From positions 1,054,001-1,118,000 of the forward strand of contig NZ_CP128595.1 in NCBI RefSeq assembly GCF_030444335.1: a stretch of 64,000 nt of DNA, read 5' to 3'. The first letter of the stretch is position 1. Each line of letters starts with the position of its first letter. This stretch comes from Polaribacter huanghezhanensis (GTDB lineage Bacteria; Bacteroidota; Bacteroidia; Flavobacteriales; Flavobacteriaceae). Positions 54,960-64,000 of the stretch are shown here, piece after piece. Below the pieces are notes generated by a model. The model was given only the letters and a program-made list of their open reading frames with translations. It ran no database searches and was not told the DNA's origin. A program made the position numbers and the translations under genes.

Positions 54960-55127
54960 TACTGTTTGTGTTTATTTTAGATGCTGAAAATTAAGAATAT
55001 ACAGAGAATATTTAACAAATAATTATGAGATTAAACCTCTATTTTCGTTTTGTTAATGTAACAATCTTAAATATTTGAAGTCTTTTTTACATAAAAAAGC
55101 TTTTCCTGTTTAAATCAACGAATTAGA

Positions 55128-57788
55128 ATGATAAAAAAACTTTCAATTTTTCTCGCGTTTTGCGTTGTGCAAATTACTTATAGTCAAGAAACTATAGATG
55201 AAAAAGTAACAAAAAGAATTTACACTACAAAAAAAATTAAAACGGCACCAATTATCGATGGCAATATTACTGATGAAATTTGGAATGCTGTTTCTTGGGA
55301 TACTAATTTTACGCAATTATCACCTATAGAAGGGAATCCACCAACTCAAAAAACAAAATTTAAAATTATTTATGATGATAAGAATTTGTACCTAGCTGTT
55401 CGGTGTTACGATTCTGAGCCAGATAAAATTGTAAAACGTTTGTCTCGTAGAGATGGAAATGACGGAGATTGGATTGAAATTAATTTAGATAGTTATCATG
55501 ATTTAAGAACCGCTTTTGCATTTACAGTGACTGCTGCAGGAGTAAAAGGAGAAGAATTTGCTTCTTTAAATGGTAAAAGTTGGGATAAAAGCTGGAACCC
55601 AATATGGTTTGTAAAAACTAAGATTGACGAAGAAGGTTGGACAGCAGAATTTAAAATTCCGCTTTCTCAAATTCGATTTACAGATGATGTAGAACAAGTT
55701 TGGGGAATGCAAATACAACGAATGGATTTTAGATTAAATGAACGTACGCTGTGGCAAAGAATGCCAAGAACTGTTTCTGGCTGGATTAGTAATATGGGAG
55801 AATTACACGGAATTAAAAATATCAAACCACAAAAACAATTAGAAATTCAACCTTATGCAGTTGGGCAAACAGAAACTTTTGAAAAAGTATTAGGAAATCC
55901 GTTTGCAACAGGAAAAAGAAGTAGCACCAATTTTGGACTAGATGGTAAAGTTGGAATTACAAATAACTTAACGTTAGATTTTACTGTAAATCCAGATTTT
56001 GGTCAAGTAGAAGCCGATCCATCATCAATTTCATTAGACGGTTTTCAAATTTTTCAAGAAGAACAACGTCCGTTTTTTGTAGAAAATAAAAACATATTCG
56101 ATTATCAAGTTACCAAAGCAGAAGCTGGTGGTCCATTTACAAGAGACAATGTTTTTTATTCTCGAAGAATTGGTAGAAGTCCGCACGGCGAAACAACAGC
56201 TAGTTCAGGAGAATTTGTACAAAGACCAGGGAATACAACTATTTTAGGAGCAGCAAAATTTTCTGGGAAAACAAAATCTGGGTTATCCATCGGAATTTTA
56301 GAAGCAGTTACTCAAGAAGAATTTGCAGAAATAGACAATAACGGAACACGAAGACAAGAGGTAATTGAACCATTAACAAACTACTTTTTAACAAGGTTGC
56401 AAAAAGAATACAACAATAGTAATACGCTTATTGGCGGAATCTTTACCGCATCAAATAGAAATTTAACTGATACAAATATCACGGATATTCATAATGCCGC
56501 TTATACTGGCGGAATTGATTTTAAACATCAGTGGAATGAAAGAACTTGGTACGCATCAGGAAATTTAGTAATGAGTAAAGTTTTAGGAAGTAAACAGGCA
56601 ATTTATAATACGCAAACAAGTCTTAGACATAATTTTCAAAGAGTTGATGCAACGCATGTTAATGTAGATCCAAACAGAACATCTTTAACAGGAGCAGGAG
56701 GAAATATCAAAGTAGGAAAAGGTGGCGGAGAAAAATTCCTTTTTGAAAGTGGTGTAACTTGGCGTTCACCAGAATTAGAAATGAATGATATAGGTTTTCA
56801 ACGAAATGCTGATGACATCACACATTATAATTGGATGGCATATAAATCATTAAAACCATTTTCTGTTTTTAGATCTTTACAAATAAATTATAATCATTAT
56901 GCTTCTTGGAATTTTGAAGGAAAACACACCTATTTAGGCTTTAATAACAATTCTCATGCAACCTTTAATAACAATTGGGGAACTGGATACGGAATGCATT
57001 ATGCAGTGGTAAATTATTCAGATTCGGCTTTGCGTGGCGGACCCATGTTGCGTTTGCCAAAATCATTTGAAACGAATTGGTATTTACAAAGTGATCAGCG
57101 TAAAAAAATGCAATTCAAAATAGAGTTGTCACAAGTAAATGGAGAAAGCAATTCTTTTACAAATAAAAATGCATCAATCAACTTAAAATACGTGCCAATT
57201 AATTCGTTTAATATTTCTTTATCAGCAGGAATTAGTGCTAACAAACAAAAATTGCAATATGTAACCACAAAATCTTTTGGAAGTGGAAATAATAGCGTTG
57301 CTAGATATGTAAATGCAAGTTTAGACCAAGATACATTTAATTTATCTTTGCGATTAAATTATACAATTACCCCAGAATTAACCATTCAATATTATGGTTC
57401 TCCGTTTATTTCTAGAGGAAGATATAACAACTTTAAATACATTGCCAATTCGTTGGCGAGCAATTTTACAGACAGATTTCAACAATACAATAGCAATCAA
57501 ATTATGTACGATTCTAATTCTGATAGTTATTTGGTTGATGAAAATACGGATGCAACAACAGATTATTCTATTGGGAATCCAGATTTTTCTTTCATTCAGT
57601 TTCAATCTAATTTGGTTGCTCGTTGGGAATATATTCCGGGTTCTGAAGTCTTCTTAGTTTGGTCTCAGGGATTAACAAAAAACGGAAACCCGATGGATAA
57701 ATTATTGCCAAGTTTAAACGATAATATTTTTGGGCAAACAGCACACAATATCTTTTTGATAAAAGCAACGTATCGATTTATGTTGTAG
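55128..57788 (+). CDS. DUF5916 outer-membrane protein with N-terminal CBM9-like domain
   Basis: 886 aa. Signal peptide MIKKLSIFLAFCVVQITYSQ. Residues about 30-220 form a carbohydrate-binding family-9-like domain (APIIDGNITDEIWNAV, then DDKNLYLAVRCYDSEP, GWTAEFKIPLSQIRF). The remainder is the DUF5916 barrel region starting VNPDFGQVEADPSSISLDGFQIFQEEQRPFFVENKNIFDY, ending in barrel strands (HNIFLIKATYRFML). The family's role is unknown; an outer-membrane carbohydrate- or metabolite-linked barrel is likely. Ends 20 bp before the shared terminator. Confidence 0.85.
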   Translation: MIKKLSIFLAFCVVQITYSQETIDEKVTKRIYTTKKIKTAPIIDGNITDEIWNAVSWDTNFTQLSPIEGNPPTQKTKFKIIYDDKNLYLAVRCYDSEPDKIVKRLSRRDGNDGDWIEINLDSYHDLRTAFAFTVTAAGVKGEEFASLNGKSWDKSWNPIWFVKTKIDEEGWTAEFKIPLSQIRFTDDVEQVWGMQIQRMDFRLNERTLWQRMPRTVSGWISNMGELHGIKNIKPQKQLEIQPYAVGQTETFEKVLGNPFATGKRSSTNFGLDGKVGITNNLTLDFTVNPDFGQVEADPSSISLDGFQIFQEEQRPFFVENKNIFDYQVTKAEAGGPFTRDNVFYSRRIGRSPHGETTASSGEFVQRPGNTTILGAAKFSGKTKSGLSIGILEAVTQEEFAEIDNNGTRRQEVIEPLTNYFLTRLQKEYNNSNTLIGGIFTASNRNLTDTNITDIHNAAYTGGIDFKHQWNERTWYASGNLVMSKVLGSKQAIYNTQTSLRHNFQRVDATHVNVDPNRTSLTGAGGNIKVGKGGGEKFLFESGVTWRSPELEMNDIGFQRNADDITHYNWMAYKSLKPFSVFRSLQINYNHYASWNFEGKHTYLGFNNNSHATFNNNWGTGYGMHYAVVNYSDSALRGGPMLRLPKSFETNWYLQSDQRKKMQFKIELSQVNGESNSFTNKNASINLKYVPINSFNISLSAGISANKQKLQYVTTKSFGSGNNSVARYVNASLDQDTFNLSLRLNYTITPELTIQYYGSPFISRGRYNNFKYIANSLASNFTDRFQQYNSNQIMYDSNSDSYLVDENTDATTDYSIGNPDFSFIQFQSNLVARWEYIPGSEVFLVWSQGLTKNGNPMDKLLPSLNDNIFGQTAHNIFLIKATYRFML

Positions 57789-57807
57789 TTGATTATAAAT
57801 AGATACC

Positions 57808-57837
57808 AAAAAGCCGAGTTTTAAAACTCGGCTTTTT
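57808..57837. terminator. Bidirectional terminator, DUF5916 gene and RluA-family gene
   Basis: AAAAAGCCGAGTTTT is exactly mirrored by AAAACTCGGCTTTTT. The stem contains the stop codon and the final codons of the minus-strand gene. Confidence 0.85.
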
Positions 57838-59497
57838 TATGAAAACACATTTTTTCTTTTGTTGTTGGATGCGTAAATTCTAAAAAAGCTGCGTGTAAAT
57901 GCAATCGATTTGCCTTTTTACCATACAAATCATCACCAATTATAGGAATATTTAATCCTAAAGAATGCGAGGCATGCACACGTAATTGATGTGTTCTTCC
58001 CGTAATGGGATATAAATAAACTCTAGTTGTATTGTTTTTTCGCTCGACAACTTCCCAACTAGTTTCTGCTTTTTTTCCGTGTTCAAAACACACCAATTGT
58101 CTTGGTCTGTCATCTAAATCGACACGTAATGGTAAATTAATTGTCCCAGAATTTTCTTTAAGGTTTCCATCCAATAAAGCCACATATTTTTTAGAAACAG
58201 TTTTATTGATAAACTGACGTTGTAAGTTTTTGTGTGCTTTTTTGTTTTTTGCTAAAACTAATAATCCAGAAGTAGACATGTCTAATCGATGCACAATAAT
58301 TGGTCCTGAAATTGTTGGATATTGTTGCTTGATTCTTGTAAAAACAGAATCTTGAATGTGAATCCCTGGAACCGATAAAAACTCGGCAGGTTTGTGAACA
58401 ACGATGACATCTTCATCTTCAAAAATGAGTTCGAGTTCTTTTCCGATTGCAGGATTTTGCAACATCGGATTTGTATCCATTTCAATTCCGGCTAACATAT
58501 GCGCTAAAATAGGTTTGCATTTTCCTTGGCACGCCGGATAAAAATATTGGTGTTTTCTGACTTCTGTATTTGGCGATTTCCCCCACCAAAACTCTGCCAT
58601 TGCAATGGGTTTTAAATTGTGTAAAAAAGCATATTGCAATAACTTTGGAGCAGCACATTCACCTGAGCCAGCTGGCGGATTTTGTTCTGTTATTTTTACA
58701 AACAATTCAGACAAGTTTTTAGTTTTTTTTGCGGAATTTAAAAACTGATATTGTTCAAATAAATACTGTTGTAGAGCAGCCGATTTTAGTTTCCGTTCTT
58801 CTTTTAAAGCATCAATCTGAGTTGCGAAAACAGCAAGTTTTTCTTTGATGGCGTTTAAGGTATGTTCCCAAAAGCGAGTAACATTGTTTAAAAAATATTT
58901 TGCTTCTAAACTTTCTTTGCTTAACCGTTCTTCAAAAGCGGCATATGCTTCGAGTTGTAATTCTGACTGCGCTTTTATTCTTCTAATATTTCGTTCTTTT
59001 TTAGCAACTTTTAATGCTTCTTTTTTCTCACGAATATCAATCGCAGCTTTTTTCTTTTCTGATTTTAATTGAGAAATCACCTCTAAATACTCTGTGTTTT
59101 TTTCTAAATCTTCAAGTTTAGAATTGATGTCATTTAAAACAGCTTCTTCTTGTAAAAAATAAGAGTCTTTGGTAAGCATATCAAAAACTGGCGGGACAAA
59201 TTTTTTGTGAGTATTAGTGTTTGCCAATTTCCCTGAAACCGAAGTAATATATCCAATTTCTTTTTGTTTATTTTGCACCACCAAAACACCAAACATTTTA
59301 CCAATAATCAATCCTTCTTTAGAGGAATCTAATCCGAAATTATGTTCAAAATCAGTTTGAGTTTTTAAATAATCTTGTACTTCTTTTGCGGCGATTTCAC
59401 ATAACATATGTGGTTCGTAATAAAAGGGAAAAGTAAACTTTGTTGGAAGTTTAATTTCTGTAATTGGAGTAGAGAAATGTTGAAAATGTTTAGACAC
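57821..59497 (-). CDS. RluA-family pseudouridine synthase with a coiled-coil and deaminase-like N-terminal part
   Basis: 558 aa, GTG start. The C-terminal third (about 350-558) is an RluA-type catalytic domain: HRLDMSTSGLLVLAKN contains the catalytic Asp (about residue 406) and YPITGRTHQLRVHASHSLGLNIPIIGDDLYG follows. Residues 1-110 are a globular start, about 112-250 a long coiled coil, and about 270-335 a small domain with GSGECAAPKLLQYAF and PACQGKC that resembles a deaminase-type zinc site. Substrate RNA unknown. Related long RluA proteins exist in other bacteria. Confidence 0.85.
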   Translation of the reverse strand: MSKHFQHFSTPITEIKLPTKFTFPFYYEPHMLCEIAAKEVQDYLKTQTDFEHNFGLDSSKEGLIIGKMFGVLVVQNKQKEIGYITSVSGKLANTNTHKKFVPPVFDMLTKDSYFLQEEAVLNDINSKLEDLEKNTEYLEVISQLKSEKKKAAIDIREKKEALKVAKKERNIRRIKAQSELQLEAYAAFEERLSKESLEAKYFLNNVTRFWEHTLNAIKEKLAVFATQIDALKEERKLKSAALQQYLFEQYQFLNSAKKTKNLSELFVKITEQNPPAGSGECAAPKLLQYAFLHNLKPIAMAEFWWGKSPNTEVRKHQYFYPACQGKCKPILAHMLAGIEMDTNPMLQNPAIGKELELIFEDEDVIVVHKPAEFLSVPGIHIQDSVFTRIKQQYPTISGPIIVHRLDMSTSGLLVLAKNKKAHKNLQRQFINKTVSKKYVALLDGNLKENSGTINLPLRVDLDDRPRQLVCFEHGKKAETSWEVVERKNNTTRVYLYPITGRTHQLRVHASHSLGLNIPIIGDDLYGKKANRLHLHAAFLEFTHPTTKEKMCFHKKAEF

Positions 59498-59577
59498 AAA
59501 GGTGGAATAAAATTCTGGACAAAGATACTTTATAAAAATAGGTTTAAATAAAAATATATGGCGTTGTCACTGATTTT

Positions 59578-60294
59578 TTATTTAAAAGTAAAGGAATTAA
59601 ATAACACATAGTTTTTCTTAGAAGGTAAATGTTCTCCCATAAACGATAAATTCTCTAGACTGTTATGAACGGTAAACTTGTGTTTTGTTTTTATTTTAGT
59701 TTGCAATGTTTTTACCAAAACATCATTAATATACCATTTTATAACATATAGATTCTTTATTTTAGTCAATTCTAGTTTAAAAGTATGCCATTGCTCGGCA
59801 GTTACTTTAAAAGTTCCCGATGAGTTTGGACTGTATTGTGATGTGCAATGTACAATGGCTTCATTAGGTTTTGCAGCTACTTCTTCTCGGTCTTCTTTGT
59901 TTCCTGATCCTATTTCAAAATCTATTTCGTAAGGTATTTTTCCAGAATGATAAATAAAAGCGCCAATGCTAGATTGATCGTATAAATCAAATTTTGGAAC
60001 GTAAATGCTCCATTCATAAGTGCCAAGGTTAAAATTTTTACGTTTGGTTTTTACTTTTATTCTATCCTTACTGTTTGGTCGTGTGGTAATTTTTAAACTA
60101 TTTTTTTCTAAGTGATACGATTTAGGGTGACCAAAAGAGTTGTCTATCCAATTTGTATTAAAAGCCTCTTGACTGTCAAAATTTTCTATAAAAGGAACGT
60201 TTCTTACAGGAATATTTTTAAAGAGTACATAATTGGTACAACTGCTCATGGAAACGATTATGAGTATCAGAAATATTTTAGAAGAATGGTTCAT
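59578..60294 (-). CDS. GH16-like lipoprotein
   Basis: 238 aa. Lipobox MSSCTNYV (Cys about residue 19). The mature part has the concanavalin-like sandwich of GH16 enzymes: WSIYVPKFDLYDQSSIGAFIYHSG, then YEIDFEIGSG (about 130-139), which keeps the E-x-D-x-E spacing of the GH16 active site, and WHTFKLELTKIKNLYVIKWYINDVLV. Family members cut beta-glucans and galactans. The TonB-dependent receptor upstream could import products, though no other polysaccharide genes are present. Sugar target unknown. Confidence 0.7.
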   Translation of the reverse strand: MNHSSKIFLILIIVSMSSCTNYVLFKNIPVRNVPFIENFDSQEAFNTNWIDNSFGHPKSYHLEKNSLKITTRPNSKDRIKVKTKRKNFNLGTYEWSIYVPKFDLYDQSSIGAFIYHSGKIPYEIDFEIGSGNKEDREEVAAKPNEAIVHCTSQYSPNSSGTFKVTAEQWHTFKLELTKIKNLYVIKWYINDVLVKTLQTKIKTKHKFTVHNSLENLSFMGEHLPSKKNYVLFNSFTFK

Positions 60295-60338
60295 TTAAAA
60301 TAGGTTGCTGTGTTGAATTTTAAAGATAACATTATTTG

Positions 60339-60386
60339 CACTACAATTCTTAAAACCAACGACAAAGTACAGTAAGAATTGTAGTG
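60339..60386. repeat. 14-bp inverted repeat with 20-nt loop between the receptor and the GH16-like gene
   Basis: CACTACAATTCTTA (60339-60352) is exactly mirrored at 60373-60386. There is no T tract, so an operator or an mRNA-stabilising hairpin is as likely as a terminator. Confidence 0.5.
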
Positions 60387-60430
60387 ACAAACAAAAGAAT
60401 TCCGCTAATACTTTTTGTTTTTACAAACGA

Positions 60431-62845
60431 TTAAAAATTAGCTCTTAACGAAAAAATAAGATTTCTGCCTGGAGCAGAAATACCAGAACTATAGGGGCGA
60501 TAACGTGTATCTAAAAGGTTTTCAATTCCAGAGCTAACTGTAAAATTTTTAGAAATATTGTAATTTGCTTTTATATTAAACGTTTGCCATGCAGGCGCAT
60601 AATTATTACCATTGCCGTCTTTAGCATACAATTCTACTTTACTTTTTTCTCCAAAAGGTAAATCTTCAAACTTGCGTTCTGCCATATAGGTTGCATAAAG
60701 TTGTAAATGCAATTTGTTGGCATTAAAATTTAAACGAGAAATACCATAAAACGGAGCAGCATGTCTAGATGGACTTGTGCTTCCGTCGTCTAATTCTTCT
60801 TCTCCAACTTGGTAATTCAAATCTGTAGAAAAACTAAATCCGGCAGGAAATTTAATTTCTAAACCAGCCTGAACTCCATACACATTTGCGACAGCGGCAT
60901 TTTGAATTGCTTGTACCTGACTTAATTGTCCGTCGTACATAATCTGACTTAAACCATTTAGTTTAAAATCTCTTTTTACCATTGCGTTTTGTAATTTGGT
61001 GTAATAACCAGTTACATCAACTTTTACAACATCGTTAAAAACTTTCGCAATTCCTACATCAATATTATAAGCATATTCAGCTTCAAGATCTGGATTAGGA
61101 ACGGTTACACCACCAGCTTCTGAGTCAAAAACTTTACCAATATCATCAATATTTGGAGAACGAAAAGCAGTACCAAAGTTTGCGCTTAAAACGAAGCTTT
61201 TTGAAGGACGATATACGCCGCCAATACTTCCTGTAAAAGATTCTTTGTTTAATTTTGCCTTAGAAAAAGGGAAAGGATAAAAAGCTAGATTGTTGGTAAA
61301 ATCGGCATCAATTGCAAATTGATTGTATCTTAATCCTGCCGATGCTGTAAACTTCTCTGAAACTTTAAATTCATCATTTACATAGACAGCAAACGAACTC
61401 CAAGTAGCATTTGGATATCTTGAAGGTCCAGTAGTTTCAGTGTCGGTTGAAAGATCGCTTACTACCCCAACAGATTTCACATCATCAAAAATATATTCGG
61501 TACCGTAAAAAAACGTGTGTTTTTCACTGAATACTTTGGTGAAATCTAAATTTACAGAATACGCTTCAACATTTTCTGTATTGATAGAGCGATTATTTTT
61601 ATTTAAAGAGCGATCCATTCTGCTTTCTTCAAAAAATTGTTGTGCCAAACGTAAGCTCATTTCATCATATAAAGTAGTCGGTACTTTATAATTGATAGAT
61701 AAATTATTCATGATCCATTTTTGTGGTCCATAAGACCATTCGGCATAACGCAAAGTTCCGTTTTTAAAACGATTATTACGATCGTATCTTCCGTAAGGTG
61801 ATGTTTCTGAATAATGAAACCCAAATTGTAAATCCCATTTTTCATTAGGTGTAAATCTAATTTTTTGCATCATGTTTATTTGAGAATACGCAGTTGGAAT
61901 TTGAAGTAACGGATCTTGTTGTGTAATAATTACATCTGTATTTCCTTGTCTTTCAACATAAATATCTTTAATATAGTCTTTTGGACCATGACTTCCTTGC
62001 CGTAAATGACCGTAATTCCAAGAACTTAAACTGGTAACTATTGCCCATTTTTTCCATCCAACATTTACATCAAAATGCTGAGTTTGTTCGTTGTTTGCGC
62101 TCGAAAAACGAGTAATGGCTTTTCCTGTTATTAAGGTTTTATCTGACAGTGATTCTTGTGGAGTTAAGGTTTGAAAACTCATAACACCACCAATTGCATC
62201 ACTACCATAAATTACCGAACCTGGACCAAATAAAACTTCTGTTTTTTCTGTAGCAAACGGATCAATATTAATTACATTTTGTAGGTTCCCGCCTCTAAAA
62301 ATTGCGGTATTCATTCGCACTCCATCAACAGTATATAAAAGACGGTTTGTAGCAAAACCTCTAATCATTGGGCTTCCGCCTCCTTGTTGACTTTTTTGAA
62401 CATACACTTTCCCGGAAACACTTAATAAATCTGCAGCAGTTTGCGGATTTTGAAAAGCAATATCTTTCGCAGAAATTGTCGCTATTTTTATGGGGATGTT
62501 GCTAGACGATTGTCGCCATCTTGAGGCAGAAATCACCACTTGATCTAGACTTATATTTGTTGCTTCTAATTGAATTTTAAAATTAGATTGTTGGATTTGA
62601 TCATAACTTTTTACAAGTGTTTTATAACCGAGCAAACGTATTTCTATGTTTTCTAATCCGTTTAGTTCTGAAATAGCTGCTTGTCCTTTTGCATTTGTTG
62701 TTGCAAATGTATGAGTTGATATATGAGATAAAGTAACAAATTCTAACGGGCTTCCATCTTCAGCATCTGTTATGGTTACTATTTGAGCATTGGCAATAGC
62801 AATTATACCAATAAATAACCAATATGATAATATCATTTTTTTCAT
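60431..62845 (-). CDS. TonB-dependent outer-membrane receptor
   Basis: 804 aa. Signal peptide MKKMILSYWLFIGIIAIANA, then a carboxypeptidase-regulatory-like domain (about 22-105), a plug domain (SGKVYVQKSQQGGGSPMIRGFATNRLLYTVDGVRMN, about 147-182) and a 22-strand barrel ending SGISAPGRNLIFSLRANF. No SusD partner is adjacent, so it is not a classical polysaccharide system. Features are compatible with iron or haem-type receptors, but the substrate is not determined. It is energised by ExbB/ExbD-TonB. Upstream of the GH16-like lipoprotein by 136 bp. Confidence 0.88.
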   Translation of the reverse strand: MKKMILSYWLFIGIIAIANAQIVTITDAEDGSPLEFVTLSHISTHTFATTNAKGQAAISELNGLENIEIRLLGYKTLVKSYDQIQQSNFKIQLEATNISLDQVVISASRWRQSSSNIPIKIATISAKDIAFQNPQTAADLLSVSGKVYVQKSQQGGGSPMIRGFATNRLLYTVDGVRMNTAIFRGGNLQNVINIDPFATEKTEVLFGPGSVIYGSDAIGGVMSFQTLTPQESLSDKTLITGKAITRFSSANNEQTQHFDVNVGWKKWAIVTSLSSWNYGHLRQGSHGPKDYIKDIYVERQGNTDVIITQQDPLLQIPTAYSQINMMQKIRFTPNEKWDLQFGFHYSETSPYGRYDRNNRFKNGTLRYAEWSYGPQKWIMNNLSINYKVPTTLYDEMSLRLAQQFFEESRMDRSLNKNNRSINTENVEAYSVNLDFTKVFSEKHTFFYGTEYIFDDVKSVGVVSDLSTDTETTGPSRYPNATWSSFAVYVNDEFKVSEKFTASAGLRYNQFAIDADFTNNLAFYPFPFSKAKLNKESFTGSIGGVYRPSKSFVLSANFGTAFRSPNIDDIGKVFDSEAGGVTVPNPDLEAEYAYNIDVGIAKVFNDVVKVDVTGYYTKLQNAMVKRDFKLNGLSQIMYDGQLSQVQAIQNAAVANVYGVQAGLEIKFPAGFSFSTDLNYQVGEEELDDGSTSPSRHAAPFYGISRLNFNANKLHLQLYATYMAERKFEDLPFGEKSKVELYAKDGNGNNYAPAWQTFNIKANYNISKNFTVSSGIENLLDTRYRPYSSGISAPGRNLIFSLRANF

Positions 62846-62893
62846 TATAAAATTTTCTTCAGAAGTTAATTGATTTTTTTATTTTCAAAAGGA

Positions 62894-64000
62894 TTAATGC
62901 GCTTCCAACCAATTTTTGCCAATTCCGATTTCAACATCTAACGGAACAGCCATTTTAAAAGCATTTTCCATTTCTTCTTTGATAATTGGTTTGATGATTT
63001 TTAACTCGTCTTTATGTGCGTCAAAAACCAATTCATCATGCACTTGTAACAACATTTTAGACTTGAAATTTTCTTTTTCAAAACGTCTGTAGATGTTTAT
63101 CATTGCGAGTTTAATAATATCTGCAGCAGAACCTTGAATGGGCGCATTTACTGCATTTCGTTCCGCCGCATTTCGTACCACCGCGTTTCTAGAATTGATG
63201 TCTTTTAAATAACGACGTCTTTTTAAAACTGTTTCTACATAACCATTATCTCTAGCAAAATCGACCAAAGAAGACATGTAACTTCTTAACTTTGGATAAG
63301 TTTCGTAATAGGTGTCAATCAATTCTTTTGCTTCACTTCTAGACAAATCTGTTTGATTGCTCAAACCAAAAGCTGAAACCCCATAAATAATTCCGAAATT
63401 TACTGTTTTTGCATTACTACGTTGTTCGCGAGTAACTTCATCCAAAGGAACATTAAATACTTTTGCAGCCGTTGAAGCGTGAATATCTTCGCCGTTTTTA
63501 AAAGCTTGAATCATCGTTTCTTCTTCACTTAAAGAAGCGATAATTCGCAATTCAATTTGAGAATAATCTGCCGCTAATAATACATGATTTTTATCACGCG
63601 GAATAAATGCTTTCCTGACTTCTCGTCCACGTTCTGTCCGAATCGGAATGTTCTGTAAATTAGGATTGTTAGAACTCAATCGGCCAGTTGCAGCAACTGC
63701 TTGTGCATAGACTGTATGAATTCTTCCTGTTTTTGGATTTACTTCATTTGGCAGCGCATCAACATAGGTGCTTTGCAGTTTTTTATACTGACGAAATTCT
63801 AAAATATCTCTAATAATTTGATGCTCTTTTGCCAAGTAACTTAAAATATCTTCTGAAGTTGCATACTGACCCGTTTTGGTTTTTTTAGGTTTATCAACCA
63901 ATTTTAGTTTTTCAAACAACACAATTCCCAATTGCTTTGGCGATGCTAAATTAAATTCTTCTCCAGCTTGTTCGTACACACTTTTTTCTAAACGATTAAT
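62894..64000 (-). CDS. polA: DNA polymerase I, C-terminal part (truncated by the window)
   Basis: The frame is open to the right window edge, so the N-terminal 5'-3' and 3'-5' nuclease regions are outside. The visible 369 residues are the polymerase domain: YEQAGEEFNLASPKQLGIVLFEKL, RLSSNNPNLQNIPIRTERGREVRKAFIP, LAADYSQIELRIIASLS (motif A), RSNAKTVNFGIIYGVSAFGL (motif B/O-helix) and LLQVHDELVFD (motif C). Gap filling in replication and repair. Ends IGIGKNWLEAH. Confidence 0.95.
   Translation of the reverse strand: MNRLEKSVYEQAGEEFNLASPKQLGIVLFEKLKLVDKPKKTKTGQYATSEDILSYLAKEHQIIRDILEFRQYKKLQSTYVDALPNEVNPKTGRIHTVYAQAVAATGRLSSNNPNLQNIPIRTERGREVRKAFIPRDKNHVLLAADYSQIELRIIASLSEEETMIQAFKNGEDIHASTAAKVFNVPLDEVTREQRSNAKTVNFGIIYGVSAFGLSNQTDLSRSEAKELIDTYYETYPKLRSYMSSLVDFARDNGYVETVLKRRRYLKDINSRNAVVRNAAERNAVNAPIQGSAADIIKLAMINIYRRFEKENFKSKMLLQVHDELVFDAHKDELKIIKPIIKEEMENAFKMAVPLDVEIGIGKNWLEAH

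Overview
The window is ordinary chromosomal DNA from a marine-type member of the Flavobacteriaceae (Bacteroidetes), resembling the Polaribacter/Tenacibaculum group. The evidence is the low GC content, the lack of Shine-Dalgarno sites, promoters of the Bacteroidetes form (TTTG or TTG, about 19-20 bp, then TAnnTTTG), and the gene content: DUF3098, DUF5916, PID-CTERM, an ExbB-ExbD-ExbD-barrel cluster, an SDR-type threonine dehydrogenase and many lipoproteins with short L-x-S-C lipoboxes. About 60 protein genes and two tRNA genes are packed tightly. No gene-free stretch exceeds 300 bp; the longest are 41108-41379, 26953-27210, 54875-55127 and 26247-26466.

Layout. 1-9.7 kb: 3' part of a phosphate transporter, a Pif1-like helicase, a DUF1275 membrane protein, sucB and sucA (2-oxoglutarate dehydrogenase), tRNA-Asn and an Lrp-type regulator. 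9.7-16.7 kb: pdxA, DUF177, rpmF, fabH, accB and accC (cofactor, ribosome and fatty-acid start genes), divergent riboflavin synthase, a tiny PID-CTERM protein, a CAT tRNA and a polyprenyl diphosphate synthase. 16.7-23.4 kb: a TetR-TolC-adaptor-RND efflux operon with its own promoter and terminator. 23.4-29.7 kb: recX, a lipoprotein, threonine dehydrogenase, a thioredoxin-like protein, a conserved small protein, then the most accessory-looking part: a HEXXH lipoprotein overlapping a second small lipoprotein gene, preceded by a palindromic operator-like array. 29.7-41.1 kb: truB, uppP, DUF3098, ftsX, methylmalonyl-CoA epimerase, rbfA, a LolC/FtsX-like permease, dusB, an M28 peptidase, a TolB-like lipoprotein, lepA and asparaginase. 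41.4-50.5 kb: the ExbB/ExbD energising cluster, an operon of asnS, rpoN and a PAP2-like gene, and an MMPL/RND exporter. 50.5-54.9 kb: translation operons rplM-rpsI, rpsB-tsf and pyrH-frr. 55-64 kb: DUF5916 protein, an RluA-type synthase with a deaminase-like insert, a GH16-like lipoprotein, a TonB-dependent receptor, and the 3' part of polA running off the window.

Most of the window is core metabolism and translation, and I did not find a clear, complete new defence or mobile system. The best leads are the HEXXH lipoprotein pair and its operator array (27085-29077), the deaminase-like zinc module inside the RluA-family protein (58517-58669), and several repeat and start-site oddities: a shared 11-bp CAGT repeat inside the sucB linker, a 60-bp tandem duplication in rpsB, a possible leaderless rbfA, and false TTG starts created by -7 promoter boxes.
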